Positions 1 through 7,902 of a DNA stretch of 64,000 nucleotides are shown here, one piece after another. Numbering within the stretch: the first letter of the stretch is position 1; each line of letters starts with the position of its first letter. This DNA is from Leifsonia williamsii (GTDB lineage Bacteria > Actinomycetota > Actinomycetes > Actinomycetales > Microbacteriaceae): contig NZ_JAROCF010000001.1 in assembly GCF_030433685.1 (NCBI RefSeq), forward strand, positions 2,356,001 through 2,420,000. The letters are read 5' to 3'. Position numbers and translations under genes: made by a program. The notes beneath the pieces are model-generated. The model was given only the letters and a program-made list of their open reading frames with translations, was not told where the DNA came from and searched no databases.

Positions 1-1
1 G

Positions 2-223
2 AAGGCCCTGGCCGAGGGTGGCACGAGCTTCGACGCCCAGTACGTCAACGTGAACGGCACCTCCGGCTACTTCGCCCACAGCCTCAACGTCTACGGGCAA
101 CAGGGCAGGCCGTGCCCTCGCTGCGGCACCCCGATCGTGCGCGAGCAGTTCATGAACCGGGGGTCGCACTTCTGCCCGCGGTGTCAGCGCCTGCGGGCCC
201 GGCGCGAGCAATCCAGTCGATAG
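2..223 (+). CDS. mutM: Formamidopyrimidine-DNA glycosylase, C-terminal fragment
   Basis: Fpg/MutM excises oxidised purines such as 8-oxoguanine and nicks the abasic site. Only the last 73 residues lie in the window; the gene begins before base 1. The reading frame starting at base 2 contains [19 protein letters not shown] followed by the family's C-terminal zinc finger, CPRC, 16 residues, then CPRC (fragment residues 38, 41, 58, 61), which contacts DNA opposite the lesion. It ends in TAG at 221-223. In related actinobacteria mutM usually follows rnc and precedes smc; here smc is about 18 kb downstream. Confidence 0.95.
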   Translation, partial: KALAEGGTSFDAQYVNVNGTSGYFAHSLNVYGQQGRPCPRCGTPIVREQFMNRGSHFCPRCQRLRARREQSSR

Positions 224-270
224 GATAACTCGATGTGCGCGGCGCCTACAGCGGTGCCGTTTTCGCCCCG

Positions 271-276
271 AGGAGG
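271..276 (+). promoter_or_regulatory. Shine-Dalgarno AGGAGG before an ATT codon
   Basis: A perfect AGGAGG sits 5 nt before an in-frame ATT at 282. No ATG or GTG exists in this frame between the upstream stop at 153-155 and codon 420. This ribosome binding site is the main argument that translation of the restriction-modification gene begins at ATT 282. Confidence 0.7.
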
Positions 277-281
277 CCGCA

Positions 282-2915
282 ATTTCGACTGCACCACATG
301 ACCGGAGTACCGATGTATACCCGATCCTGAATGAAGAAGGAAAGTACATCTGTCTGACTGATGGAGCGCTGCTCCCGGCGACTCCTGAAGAGGCAGTTCG
401 CCAGGGATTCATCGCGGTCTTGCGGAACGAGTACGGATACCCGGCGAACCGCATCCGGCGCGAAGTTCCGATCCATCACGGAAGCAGCGAGCTCACGGGA
501 AAGGACGGCACAGCGGTACGGGCGGACCTCGTTGTCTACGCCGATGCTGTTGCCGCCGCCAAGCGTGACCAGGGTCGGATCACCTTCGTAGTCGAATGCA
601 AGAAGCCTGACGTTAAGTCCGGTTATCAACAGTTGGTCAGCTACATCTTCTCCACGAATGCGCCAGGCGGTGTCTGGACGAACGGCATGGAAGGCGATGG
701 CGCCGACACGAGGTTTTACCGCGTGGACCGGAAAATCGGGCAGCTGTTGCCCGTAGCGGAGCTTCCTCGGGCCGACGAAACCTGGGGCGCGGTCAGTCGG
801 AGAAAGAAAGCAGAACTCGAAAAACCACACGATATCCGCCGCTTGTTCCGCTTGTGCAATAGCAAGTTGTACGGCCGCGGAATGGAGAACTACGACTTCG
901 ACCTGACGATGGATATGGTGCGGATCCTCCTCGCCAAAATCCATGATGAGTCGTCCGCCGGCGACTACCCGGACTTCTACATCTCCCAGGACGAGTATGA
1001 GAGCGCCGATGGGCGTGCGGCCGCAGCCGCGCGCGTGCGGTCGCTTTTCGAGCAGTTCGCAGAACGAAATCGCGAAGTGTTCCCCGAGGGCGAGAAGATC
1101 GAAGTGCCCGACTCGGCGATCGTCGAGGTGATCACAGTTCTACAGCCGTGGTCACTCGTCGTGGGCTATCAAGATGCCGATGATTGGGACGTGATGGGTG
1201 CGGCTTACGAGCAGTACACCCACCAAAACCTGAAGCGTCAGCGAGGTCAGTTCTTCACGAACCGGCTCATCGTCTCGGCGATGGTGCGGATCGTGGATCC
1301 CATGGTCGGAGAGAAGGTCCTCGATCCCGCCGGGGGTTCCGGGGGCTTCGTAACGGCGGCGTTCCGTTATGTTCGCCAGGCCGTCTTGGAGTCGACGCAG
1401 CCTGGCAGTCCGCAGCGTGAGCGACAGCTGGACGACGCGAAGAACGACATCTTCTTGTCCGAGATCACTCCGCGACTCGTTAAGCTCGCTAAGACCGCCA
1501 TGCTGCTGAACGGAGACGGACATGCAGGCATGACGAGAGGAAATTCTCTCGGTCCGTACGAGGAGCTTGACCCGTGGATCCAGTCGCGTTGCTCCCGTGG
1601 CGTTCCGAAGGTGATCCTCTCCAACCCGCCGTTCGCAGGCCAGGGCGAGTCCCGCATCACAGATCCACATATTCTTGCCCAGTACGAGACGGCCAAGCGG
1701 ACGGTCGTTTCCAGGGTTACCGGAATCCCTAGCGCAGAGCTGATGCCGCACCAGAGCCCGGAGCTTCTCTTCTTTGAGCGTTCGCTGGACTGGCTCGCCG
1801 AAGGCGGTCGAATGGGGATCGTCCTGCCCAAGGCGTTCCTCGACACGGCGCAGGCTTCGCGAGCGCGGCAGCTGCTTTTCGACAACGCGTACCTGGATGG
1901 CGTTGTCACGCTTCACAAGGACTCGTTCCAGCCCGACACCGGCGTGCGGACCTGCATCGTATTTCTGACGAAGAAGACCGCCGAGCAGCGGGAGCAGCTC
2001 GAAGATGATTACGAAATCTTCATGGCCGTCTCTCAGAAGATCGGTCAGACCTCCGAGGGAGTGCCAATCTTCGTTCTCGACGATGATGGTACGGCCACCG
2101 CCCGGATCGATCACGACCTCGATGAGATCGTGAGCGATTTCAAGGCGCTCCGTCGCGGAACTCTGGTGCCATCGCAGTTCCGATACGCCGTCAAGCGCTC
2201 CGACCTCGACGAGCGTCTGAACATCAACCCGCAGTATTACTCGCCCCACCTCAACGAGTCGATCGCGACTGTTCGCCGTTTCGATGAACTCGACGGATGG
2301 TCCGTGGTGACCCTCGGGCAGATCGAGAAAGGCATCTCGATCTTCAAAGGACCGCGTCTGAAAACCGAGAATGTGATCGTTCCGGAGGCCGAAGCCGGCA
2401 AGGAGGTTGTGGGGTACTACACGCCATCGGCGATGCTGCAGGACAAACGAGACTCCGCCAAATACGTCGATCTCGCACGAGCCAATGCAAAGCAGTTACG
2501 GAACTTCAAGACTGTCACTGTTCGGGAAGGCGACCTTCTGCTCACGCGATCCGGTTCCATCGGCAGGCTAGCCTATGTCTCGAGCGTCATGGACGGGCAG
2601 ATCGTGTCCGACGACATGATCCGAGTACGCATTCCATCGGAGGAGATTCGGGCGTACGTCGCCGCATTCCTGCTGTCGGATAATGCCGCAGCTCAGATGC
2701 TGATGAACGAGTATGGCTCGATCCAGCAGCACCTGGAGCCCGGCCACGTCCGTGACCTTCTGATCCCGGTGCCGGACGACTGGGCCGACGCTGCGGAATT
2801 GGTAGCGAACGGACGCGCGTTCATGAAGGCGAAGGAAGTCTCGGATCAGGCGATGCACGCTCTCCGAATCAAGGGGTTCGACAGCGGCATCAGCGACCTT
2901 CTCGAAAACGCCTAA
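282..2915 (+). CDS. Single-chain restriction-modification enzyme (HsdR-N nuclease, N6-adenine methylase, specificity domain), ATT start
   Basis: Predicted type IIG-like enzyme that would cut, methylate and recognise DNA in one polypeptide (877 residues from ATT 282). Residues 1-150 resemble the HsdR N-terminal nuclease: RADLVVYAD (Asp82) and ECK (Glu105, Lys107) give a PD-(D/E)XK core. Residues 290-600 are an N6-adenine methylase with DPAGGSGGF (348-356, motif I) and NPPF (448-451, motif IV). Residues from about 675 resemble one HsdS target-recognition half (TVREGDLLLTRSGSIGRLAYV). No separate hsdR or hsdS lies nearby. A start at TTG 420 would remove 46 residues that read as genuine family sequence (YPILNEEGKYICLTDG, PEEAVRQGFIAVLRNEYGYP). 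Codon use (many GAA, AAA, TAT) is less GC-biased than its neighbours, suggesting transfer. A hairpin follows the stop. Sequence error or an inactivating start mutation remains possible. Confidence 0.85.
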   Translation: MSTAPHDRSTDVYPILNEEGKYICLTDGALLPATPEEAVRQGFIAVLRNEYGYPANRIRREVPIHHGSSELTGKDGTAVRADLVVYADAVAAAKRDQGRITFVVECKKPDVKSGYQQLVSYIFSTNAPGGVWTNGMEGDGADTRFYRVDRKIGQLLPVAELPRADETWGAVSRRKKAELEKPHDIRRLFRLCNSKLYGRGMENYDFDLTMDMVRILLAKIHDESSAGDYPDFYISQDEYESADGRAAAAARVRSLFEQFAERNREVFPEGEKIEVPDSAIVEVITVLQPWSLVVGYQDADDWDVMGAAYEQYTHQNLKRQRGQFFTNRLIVSAMVRIVDPMVGEKVLDPAGGSGGFVTAAFRYVRQAVLESTQPGSPQRERQLDDAKNDIFLSEITPRLVKLAKTAMLLNGDGHAGMTRGNSLGPYEELDPWIQSRCSRGVPKVILSNPPFAGQGESRITDPHILAQYETAKRTVVSRVTGIPSAELMPHQSPELLFFERSLDWLAEGGRMGIVLPKAFLDTAQASRARQLLFDNAYLDGVVTLHKDSFQPDTGVRTCIVFLTKKTAEQREQLEDDYEIFMAVSQKIGQTSEGVPIFVLDDDGTATARIDHDLDEIVSDFKALRRGTLVPSQFRYAVKRSDLDERLNINPQYYSPHLNESIATVRRFDELDGWSVVTLGQIEKGISIFKGPRLKTENVIVPEAEAGKEVVGYYTPSAMLQDKRDSAKYVDLARANAKQLRNFKTVTVREGDLLLTRSGSIGRLAYVSSVMDGQIVSDDMIRVRIPSEEIRAYVAAFLLSDNAAAQMLMNEYGSIQQHLEPGHVRDLLIPVPDDWADAAELVANGRAFMKAKEVSDQAMHALRIKGFDSGISDLLENA

Positions 2916-2955
2916 AGCTCGTCTGGGGGCGTTCGCAACTGCGTCAGGAACGAAG

Positions 2956-2996
2956 ATGGCCCCCGCCCGAGATCAACGATCTCTGGCGGGGGCCAT
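2956..2996. terminator. Bidirectional hairpin between convergent genes
   Basis: Perfect 12-bp arms (ATGGCCCCCGCC and its complement, 2956-2967 and 2985-2996) enclose a further AGATC-AAC-GATCT stem. It lies between the convergent restriction-modification gene and ridA. There is no long T tract, so the terminator role is inferred from position and stability. Confidence 0.7.
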
Positions 2997-3016
2997 TGAC
3001 TTCTCCGAGGAGGGCC

Positions 3017-3400
3017 TCACCCCTGCGGCAGCGCCGCCACCACGTCGATCTCGACGAGAATATTCGCCAGCTGCGACCCCACGGTCGTCCGCACCGGGTA
3101 CGGCGCCGTGAAGAACTCCTCGTAGGCCGCGTTGAACTCGGCGAAGTCGGCGAGGTCCTGGAGGTGCACGGTCGACTTCACGACGTCGGCGAACGTCAGG
3201 CCGTGCACCGCGAGCACCTTCTCGATGTTGCGCAGCACCTGGCGGGTCTGGTCGCCCACGTTGTCGGCGATCGCGTTGTCGTTCGCGGCGTCCTGCGGGC
3301 CGAACCCGGCGGTGTAGAGGAAGCCGTTCGCGACGACGCCGTGGCTGTAGGGTCCGGCGGGGGCGGGTGCGCCCTCGGCGTAGAAGCCGGTCTTCGGCAT
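3017..3400 (-). CDS. ridA: RidA/YjgF-family enamine/imine deaminase
   Basis: RidA hydrolyses reactive 2-aminoacrylate-type enamines and imines released by PLP-dependent dehydratases to 2-oxoacids and ammonia. This 127-residue protein has normal family length, the N-terminal PAPAGPYSHGV signature and the C-terminal YPVRTTVGSQLA motif with the carboxylate-binding Arg104. It is the last gene of a minus-strand operon (transporter, PLP dehydratase, deacylase, ridA), 50 nt after the deacylase stop. Placement behind a D-serine-dehydratase-like enzyme suggests it processes that enzyme's imine product. ATG start at 3400. Confidence 0.92.
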   Translation of the reverse strand: MPKTGFYAEGAPAPAGPYSHGVVANGFLYTAGFGPQDAANDNAIADNVGDQTRQVLRNIEKVLAVHGLTFADVVKSTVHLQDLADFAEFNAAYEEFFTAPYPVRTTVGSQLANILVEIDVVAALPQG

Positions 3401-3450
3401 GGTGTTGTTCCTTTCTGTTGACAACAGGGGTGATCCCCGAGCGGGGACGT

Positions 3451-5058
3451 TCAGGGGCGCCCGGCGGCGGGCAAGGGGCCGGCCCGGCGCAGGCCGCGGC
3501 CGGGCAGAGCGCCGGTCGGCTCGCCGGCGGCGAGGACCCGGACCCCGCCCACGAAGACGTCGTCGATTCCGACGGCCGTCTCGCGCGGACGCTCGTAGGT
3601 GGCGAGGTCGGCCACGGCCGACGGGTCCACGACCGCGAGGTCGGCGACCGCTCCCGGCGCGACGGCGCCGCGCCGCTCGAGGCCGAATCGGCGGGCCGGC
3701 AGCGCCGAGAGGTGGTGGACGGCGTCGGCCCAGCTCCACGCGCCCAGGTCGCGCACGAACTCGCGAAGGTAGCGGGCGAAGGTGCCGGCCGCGCGCGGGT
3801 GCGGGTGCGCGCCGATGAAGATGCCGTCCGAGCCGCCGGTGTGCGCCGGGTGCGAGAAGACGCGGGCGAGCTCGGTGCTGGAGCGCGGGCTCCGCACCGC
3901 CATCACCGCGCTGCACTCGAGCCACGACGCCGCGAGCACATCGAGCGCGAAGTCGATCGGGGTGGTGGCGGCGCGCTCGGCGGCGGCGCGCAGCGTGAGC
4001 CCGTGCGCCCAGGCGGGGCCGGGGGAGGCGATGTGTGCCAGCGTGATCATGTCGGGCCAGTCGGGGCCGAGGCTGGCGCTCTGGGACGCCCTCCGCTCGC
4101 CGACCTCCCGCAGCCAGGCGCGCCGCGACGGGTCCGCGAGCACGGCGACGGCCTCCGCGCGGGGCAGTGCCGACACCTCCGGCGGCAGGAGGGGCATGCC
4201 GAGCAGGGTGCAGCCGCGGGTGTACGGGTACGCGTCGAAGGTCGCGTCCACGCCGGCGTCCTCGAGCGCGGCGAGCTGGCCCAGGAGGATGTCGGCGTCG
4301 GCGTGGAAGTGCGAGACGTGCACCGGCAACGGCGCGCCGGCCTCCTGCTGCGCCCACCGGGCGATGTCCACGATCTCCGCGATCCCCGCCGCCGTGTTCG
4401 ACTCGTAGCCGCCGCGCATGTGGGTGACGTAGACACCGCCCGCAGCGGCGACGGGAGCGCAGAGGGCCGCGATCTCGGCGGCGTCCTGGAAGACCCCGGG
4501 CACGTAGTCGAGCCCCGTCGACAGGCCGAGCGCGCCCGCGGCCATCCCCTCGGCGACGAGGGCGGCCATGCGTCGCCGCTCGTCGTCGCTCGCCGGGTGG
4601 TCGTGGCGGCCGCAGACCTCGAACCGCACGGTCCCGGCTGGCACGAGGTACCCGGCGTTGATCGGGGAGGCGCCGTCGACGGCCGAGAGGAAGGAGGCCG
4701 CACCCCCGCCGCGATAGGAGGGGTGCGGCCCGTTGATGGCCGCGAAGTACTCGGTCGCGTATGCGCCGTCGCCGGGCGCGTACGACACGCCGTCCTGCCC
4801 GGCGATGACGGAGGTGACGCCCTGGCGCAGCAGCGCACGGGTGACCTCGGGGTCGCCGAGCAGGCCGTCGGCGTGGGAGTGGGCGTCCACGAAGCCGGGG
4901 AGGACGAACCGGCCGGAGACGTCCAGCACGTCGTCGGCGGGATCGTGCCCGACCGTCCCGACCTGGGCGATGTCGCCGCCCTCGATCGAGACATCGGCGC
5001 GAACGGGCCCGTCGGCGCCGATCACCGATCCGCCGCGCAGCACGATCCGTGTGCTCAT
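3451..5058 (-). CDS. N-acyl-D-amino-acid deacylase (amidohydrolase)
   Basis: Metal-dependent amidohydrolase that hydrolyses N-acylated D-amino acids to free D-amino acid and carboxylate. In 535 residues it shows the HxH ligands in DAHSHADG (His60, His62), THMRGG (His212), VHVSHFHADAD (His249) and the SDG...HPHPRAAGTFARYL block (Asp410), all hallmarks of the D-aminoacylase family. The usual Cys ligand loop (GNCG in typical members) reads GQDG, with Asp88 in place of Cys. The start MSTRIVLRGG at 5058 follows the upstream gene's stop by 11 nt, so the two are probably co-translated. Substrate is not determined by sequence; context suggests an N-acyl sugar amino acid such as N-acetyl-D-glucosaminate. 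Confidence 0.88.
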   Translation of the reverse strand: MSTRIVLRGGSVIGADGPVRADVSIEGGDIAQVGTVGHDPADDVLDVSGRFVLPGFVDAHSHADGLLGDPEVTRALLRQGVTSVIAGQDGVSYAPGDGAYATEYFAAINGPHPSYRGGGAASFLSAVDGASPINAGYLVPAGTVRFEVCGRHDHPASDDERRRMAALVAEGMAAGALGLSTGLDYVPGVFQDAAEIAALCAPVAAAGGVYVTHMRGGYESNTAAGIAEIVDIARWAQQEAGAPLPVHVSHFHADADILLGQLAALEDAGVDATFDAYPYTRGCTLLGMPLLPPEVSALPRAEAVAVLADPSRRAWLREVGERRASQSASLGPDWPDMITLAHIASPGPAWAHGLTLRAAAERAATTPIDFALDVLAASWLECSAVMAVRSPRSSTELARVFSHPAHTGGSDGIFIGAHPHPRAAGTFARYLREFVRDLGAWSWADAVHHLSALPARRFGLERRGAVAPGAVADLAVVDPSAVADLATYERPRETAVGIDDVFVGGVRVLAAGEPTGALPGRGLRRAGPLPAAGRP

Positions 5059-5069
5059 GCTGCGCCCCC

Positions 5070-6416
5070 TCAGAACCACGTGCGGACGAGGTCGACGACG
5101 AGGTCGGAGTCCGCCGACGCGACGACGGGCAGCAGGCGCCACTTGTCGAAGGCCGTGCACGGGTGCGACAGGCCCAGCCGGATCTCCGCCCCGATCGGCA
5201 GGTGCTCCTCCGAGCGCACGTACGAGTGCTGGTCGTTCATGGCGGACACCGTGGCCTGGAGGGGGCGCCACGGCTCCGACGCGTCGATGCGCCACGCCCG
5301 CGGGATGGGGAGCCCCTCGTCGTAGGGGAAGTCCCGCTTGCCCCCGTCGACCAGGGCGAGGCCCGGCTCCGGACTCGACACCACGCGGGCGAACCCGTGC
5401 AGGGCGTTGACGAACCGCGGTGCCTCCGCAGTCTCCCCACCCGCGCCGGAGGAGGCTCCCTCATCGAAGGGGGAGATGCCGCGGTAGAAGCCGTCGTCGT
5501 GCGTGATGTACGCGCCCGAGCGCAGGGTGAAGCGCGTGCGCCCGTCGCGGGCGGCGCCCTCCCAAACGCGCGCGACGATGTCGAAGTAGGCGCTGCCTCC
5601 CGCTGTCACCACGAGGTCGCCGTCGTCGTAGAGCGGGGCGAGCGCGCCGTGCAGGTCGAGCTGCGCCTCGAGGTACGCCGTCACGGCGGAGAGGGAGGCG
5701 GGGGAGCGGTCGTGGCCGAGGCTGCCCTCGTAGCCGGAGACACCCGCGAGGCGCAGCACCGGGGAGGCGGCGATGCGCTCGGCGACCGCGACGGCCTCCG
5801 CGGCCGAGCGCGCGCCGGTCCGGCCGCCGGCGGCGCCAAGCTCGACGCAGACGTCGACCGCGCGCGGTGCACCGCCGGCGATGAGGCCCGCCTCCATCGC
5901 CTCCACCGTGGCGAGGGAGTCGGCCCAGCACACGAACCGGAAGTCCGGGTCCGCCAGCTCGCCGGCGAGCCAGGCCAGCGACCGCGGGTCGACGGCGGCG
6001 TTGGCCAACATGATCGACGTCAGGCCGAGGTCGCGCCCGGTGCGCACCTGACCCATCGTCGCGAGGGTGATGCCGGTCGCGCCGGCGTCGAGCTGGCGCT
6101 GCCACAGGGCCGGGGCCATCGTCGTCTTGCCGTGTGGCATGAGATCGAAGCCGCGCTCGGCGCACCAGGCCGCCATCGTCGCGATGTTGGCGGTCATCGC
6201 GGCGTCGTCGAGAGCGATGAGGGGAGTCCAGAATTCGCGCAGCCGCGGCCCCGTCGCCAGGAACTCGGCGACCGTGCGGCCGACCGCCCGGTCGGGCAGG
6301 CCCTTGTCACGCGTGGTCAGCACGTCGCGTGCCGTCAGCACGTCGCGTGCCGTCAGCACGTCGCGTGCCGTCAGCACCTCGTGTGCGGTCGGGTACGCAT
6401 CCTCGGCGCGGTTCAT
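5070..6416 (-). CDS. D-serine dehydratase-like PLP enzyme (fold type III)
   Basis: Alanine-racemase-fold PLP enzyme of the D-serine dehydratase / D-threonine aldolase group. It would eliminate water from a D-3-hydroxy-2-amino acid to give a 2-oxoacid and ammonia. The PLP lysine is in LMPHGKTTM (Lys97), and a C-terminal SHPCTAFDKW carries the His418/Cys420 pair used by this family for a metal ion. There are 448 residues; ATG 6416 has a GAGGAGGAG ribosome site. Residues 14-37 are four tandem copies of VLTARD encoded by an 18-bp repeat, an unusual N-terminal extension outside the catalytic fold. With KDG kinase and KDPG aldolase genes next door, D-glucosaminate is a plausible substrate (inference). 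Confidence 0.85.
   Translation of the reverse strand: MNRAEDAYPTAHEVLTARDVLTARDVLTARDVLTTRDKGLPDRAVGRTVAEFLATGPRLREFWTPLIALDDAAMTANIATMAAWCAERGFDLMPHGKTTMAPALWQRQLDAGATGITLATMGQVRTGRDLGLTSIMLANAAVDPRSLAWLAGELADPDFRFVCWADSLATVEAMEAGLIAGGAPRAVDVCVELGAAGGRTGARSAAEAVAVAERIAASPVLRLAGVSGYEGSLGHDRSPASLSAVTAYLEAQLDLHGALAPLYDDGDLVVTAGGSAYFDIVARVWEGAARDGRTRFTLRSGAYITHDDGFYRGISPFDEGASSGAGGETAEAPRFVNALHGFARVVSSPEPGLALVDGGKRDFPYDEGLPIPRAWRIDASEPWRPLQATVSAMNDQHSYVRSEEHLPIGAEIRLGLSHPCTAFDKWRLLPVVASADSDLVVDLVRTWF
6316..6387. repeat. Four tandem 18-bp repeats inside the PLP dehydratase gene
   Basis: Three identical units GTCAGCACGTCGCGTGCC (6316-6333, 6334-6351, 6352-6369) are followed by a degenerate fourth (6370-6387). 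Because 18 is divisible by 3 the expansion is in frame and encodes repeats of VLTARD near the protein N-terminus. The units are contiguous with no spacers. Confidence 0.95.
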
Positions 6417-6433
6417 CCTGGACTCCTCCTCGC

Positions 6434-7789
6434 TCAGCGGGACTTCTTGACGGTAGCGGTCGCGGCCAGCTCGTGCAGGCGACCCGCGCCCTCGACATCC
6501 GGCCGGATCGACGCGCTCAGCGTGGCGATCACGCCGACGATCGAGATGACCGCCGCGTACGCGACCACCGGCCAGAACGACCCGCCCGCCGCAGCGACGA
6601 GCGCGGTGCAGATCAGCGGGGCGAGCCCGCCGCCGAGCGTGTTCGACACCTGATATCCGATGTTGACGCCCGTCGTGCGCGCCTCCGGGTCGAACATCTC
6701 GGCGAGCATCGTCGACAGCGTCGCCTGCATGGCGACACCGAACACGACGAAGCCGAGGATCTGGCCCAGCCAGATCAGCCACATGTTGCCGGTGCTGAAC
6801 AGCATGAAGGCCGGATAGACCATCAGGGCGAAGCCGACGCAGCCGATGATGTACACCGTGCGGCGGCCGATGCGGTCCGAGATCGCGCCCCACAGCGGGG
6901 CGACGACGATCTGCAGCAGGCCGACGATCATCGTGCCGGCGAAGCCCATCCACGCCGGGAGGTTCTTGTCCGACACCATGAAGGCCAGCCCGTAGGTGAG
7001 CACGACGTAGCCCGCGATCGACTGCGGGAGGCCGATCAGGATGCCCATGATCGCGTTCTTCGGGTGCCGGAACGCCTCGACCAGCGGGTTCGCCTTCTTG
7101 CCGGTGGCGGCGATCTGGATCGCCTGCGTGTCGAGGAACTCCTCCGACTCCTCCAGGTGCCGGCGCAGCACCACCGCGACGATCGCCAGCACGAGCGAGA
7201 ACACGAACGGGATGCGCCAGCCCCACTGCAGGAACCACGACTCGGGGGTGAGCCCGAGCGCCGCCATGAACCCGCCGGAGACGACGTTGGCGATGCCGGC
7301 GCCGCTGATCAGGAACGCGCCGTAGAGCCCGCGCCGGCCGGTGGGCGCCGCCTCGACGACCATCGTCGCCGCGCCGCCCATCTCGCCGCCGACGAAGAAG
7401 CCCTGCAGGAGCCGGAAGAACAGCAGGAGCAGCGGTGCCGCAATCCCGATGGCCTGGTCGGAGGGGATCAGGCCGATGCCGGCGGTCGCGAGGCCCATCC
7501 CGATGACGGTGCTCATGAGCACGGTCTTGCGGCCGATCCTGTCGCCGACGAGACCCCAGATGATGCCGCCCACCGGGCGCAGGAAGAAGCCGACGGCGAA
7601 GGTCGCGAACGACGCGAGCTGGGCGATCACGGGGTCGTTCGACGAGAAGAAGACCGTCGGGAAGACCGCGGCGGCCGCCAGGCCGTACAGGTAGTAGTCG
7701 TAGTACTCGATGAGGGTGCCGATGGCGCCCCCGGCGACCGTCTTGCGTTGCGTGCGGGACAGACCCCGCTGTGCGGTCACAGTCGTCAT
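6434..7789 (-). CDS. MFS transporter, metabolite:H+ symporter type
   Basis: Twelve-helix major facilitator of the metabolite:H+ symporter family (ShiA/ProP/KgtP relatives), which usually imports organic acids or zwitterions. The 451-residue protein has the family opening GGAIGTLIEYYDYYLYGLAAA, loop motif GLVGDRIGRKTVLM and its second-half counterpart GAISDRIGRRTVYI. It is the first gene of the minus-strand operon (17 nt before the PLP dehydratase) and reads divergently from the regulator at 7903. It probably supplies the operon's substrate; the substrate itself cannot be read from sequence. ATG 7789 has an AGGAGG-like site. Confidence 0.88.
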   Translation of the reverse strand: MTTVTAQRGLSRTQRKTVAGGAIGTLIEYYDYYLYGLAAAAVFPTVFFSSNDPVIAQLASFATFAVGFFLRPVGGIIWGLVGDRIGRKTVLMSTVIGMGLATAGIGLIPSDQAIGIAAPLLLLFFRLLQGFFVGGEMGGAATMVVEAAPTGRRGLYGAFLISGAGIANVVSGGFMAALGLTPESWFLQWGWRIPFVFSLVLAIVAVVLRRHLEESEEFLDTQAIQIAATGKKANPLVEAFRHPKNAIMGILIGLPQSIAGYVVLTYGLAFMVSDKNLPAWMGFAGTMIVGLLQIVVAPLWGAISDRIGRRTVYIIGCVGFALMVYPAFMLFSTGNMWLIWLGQILGFVVFGVAMQATLSTMLAEMFDPEARTTGVNIGYQVSNTLGGGLAPLICTALVAAAGGSFWPVVAYAAVISIVGVIATLSASIRPDVEGAGRLHELAATATVKKSR

Positions 7790-7843
7790 CCGAGCCTCCT
7801 TGCTGGGTGGGGTGTGTTGAGTGGGGACAAGCTAACAGGCGAA

Positions 7844-7871
7844 TAGACATTCTGTCCAACTGCCGTATTAT
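7844..7871 (+). promoter_or_regulatory. Promoter of the regulator operon with overlapping dyad
   Basis: TAGACA (7844-7849) and TATTAT (7866-7871) are separated by 16 bp, a good housekeeping-type promoter for this GC-rich genome, reading toward the ATG at 7903. The dyad GACA-TTC-TGTC (7846-7856) overlaps the -35 box and is the best candidate operator between the divergent operons. Regulation by the adjacent regulator is inference. Confidence 0.5.
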
Positions 7872-7902
7872 TTGTTCAGTACCCTACCGTCGAGGGAGAG
7901 CG

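Noticed and set aside
420..422. TTG 420 as start of the restriction-modification gene
   Set aside because: It has no ribosome binding site and would cut off 46 residues that match the family pattern; AGGAGG-N5-ATT at 282 fits better.
3017..4357. Long fusion of an Arg/Pro-rich segment with RidA
   Set aside because: Only the last 127 codons resemble protein; the upstream part is out of frame with the real deacylase gene that occupies the same DNA.
6316..6387. Possible CRISPR array
   Set aside because: Units are contiguous 18-bp tandem repeats with no spacers, inside a coding sequence.
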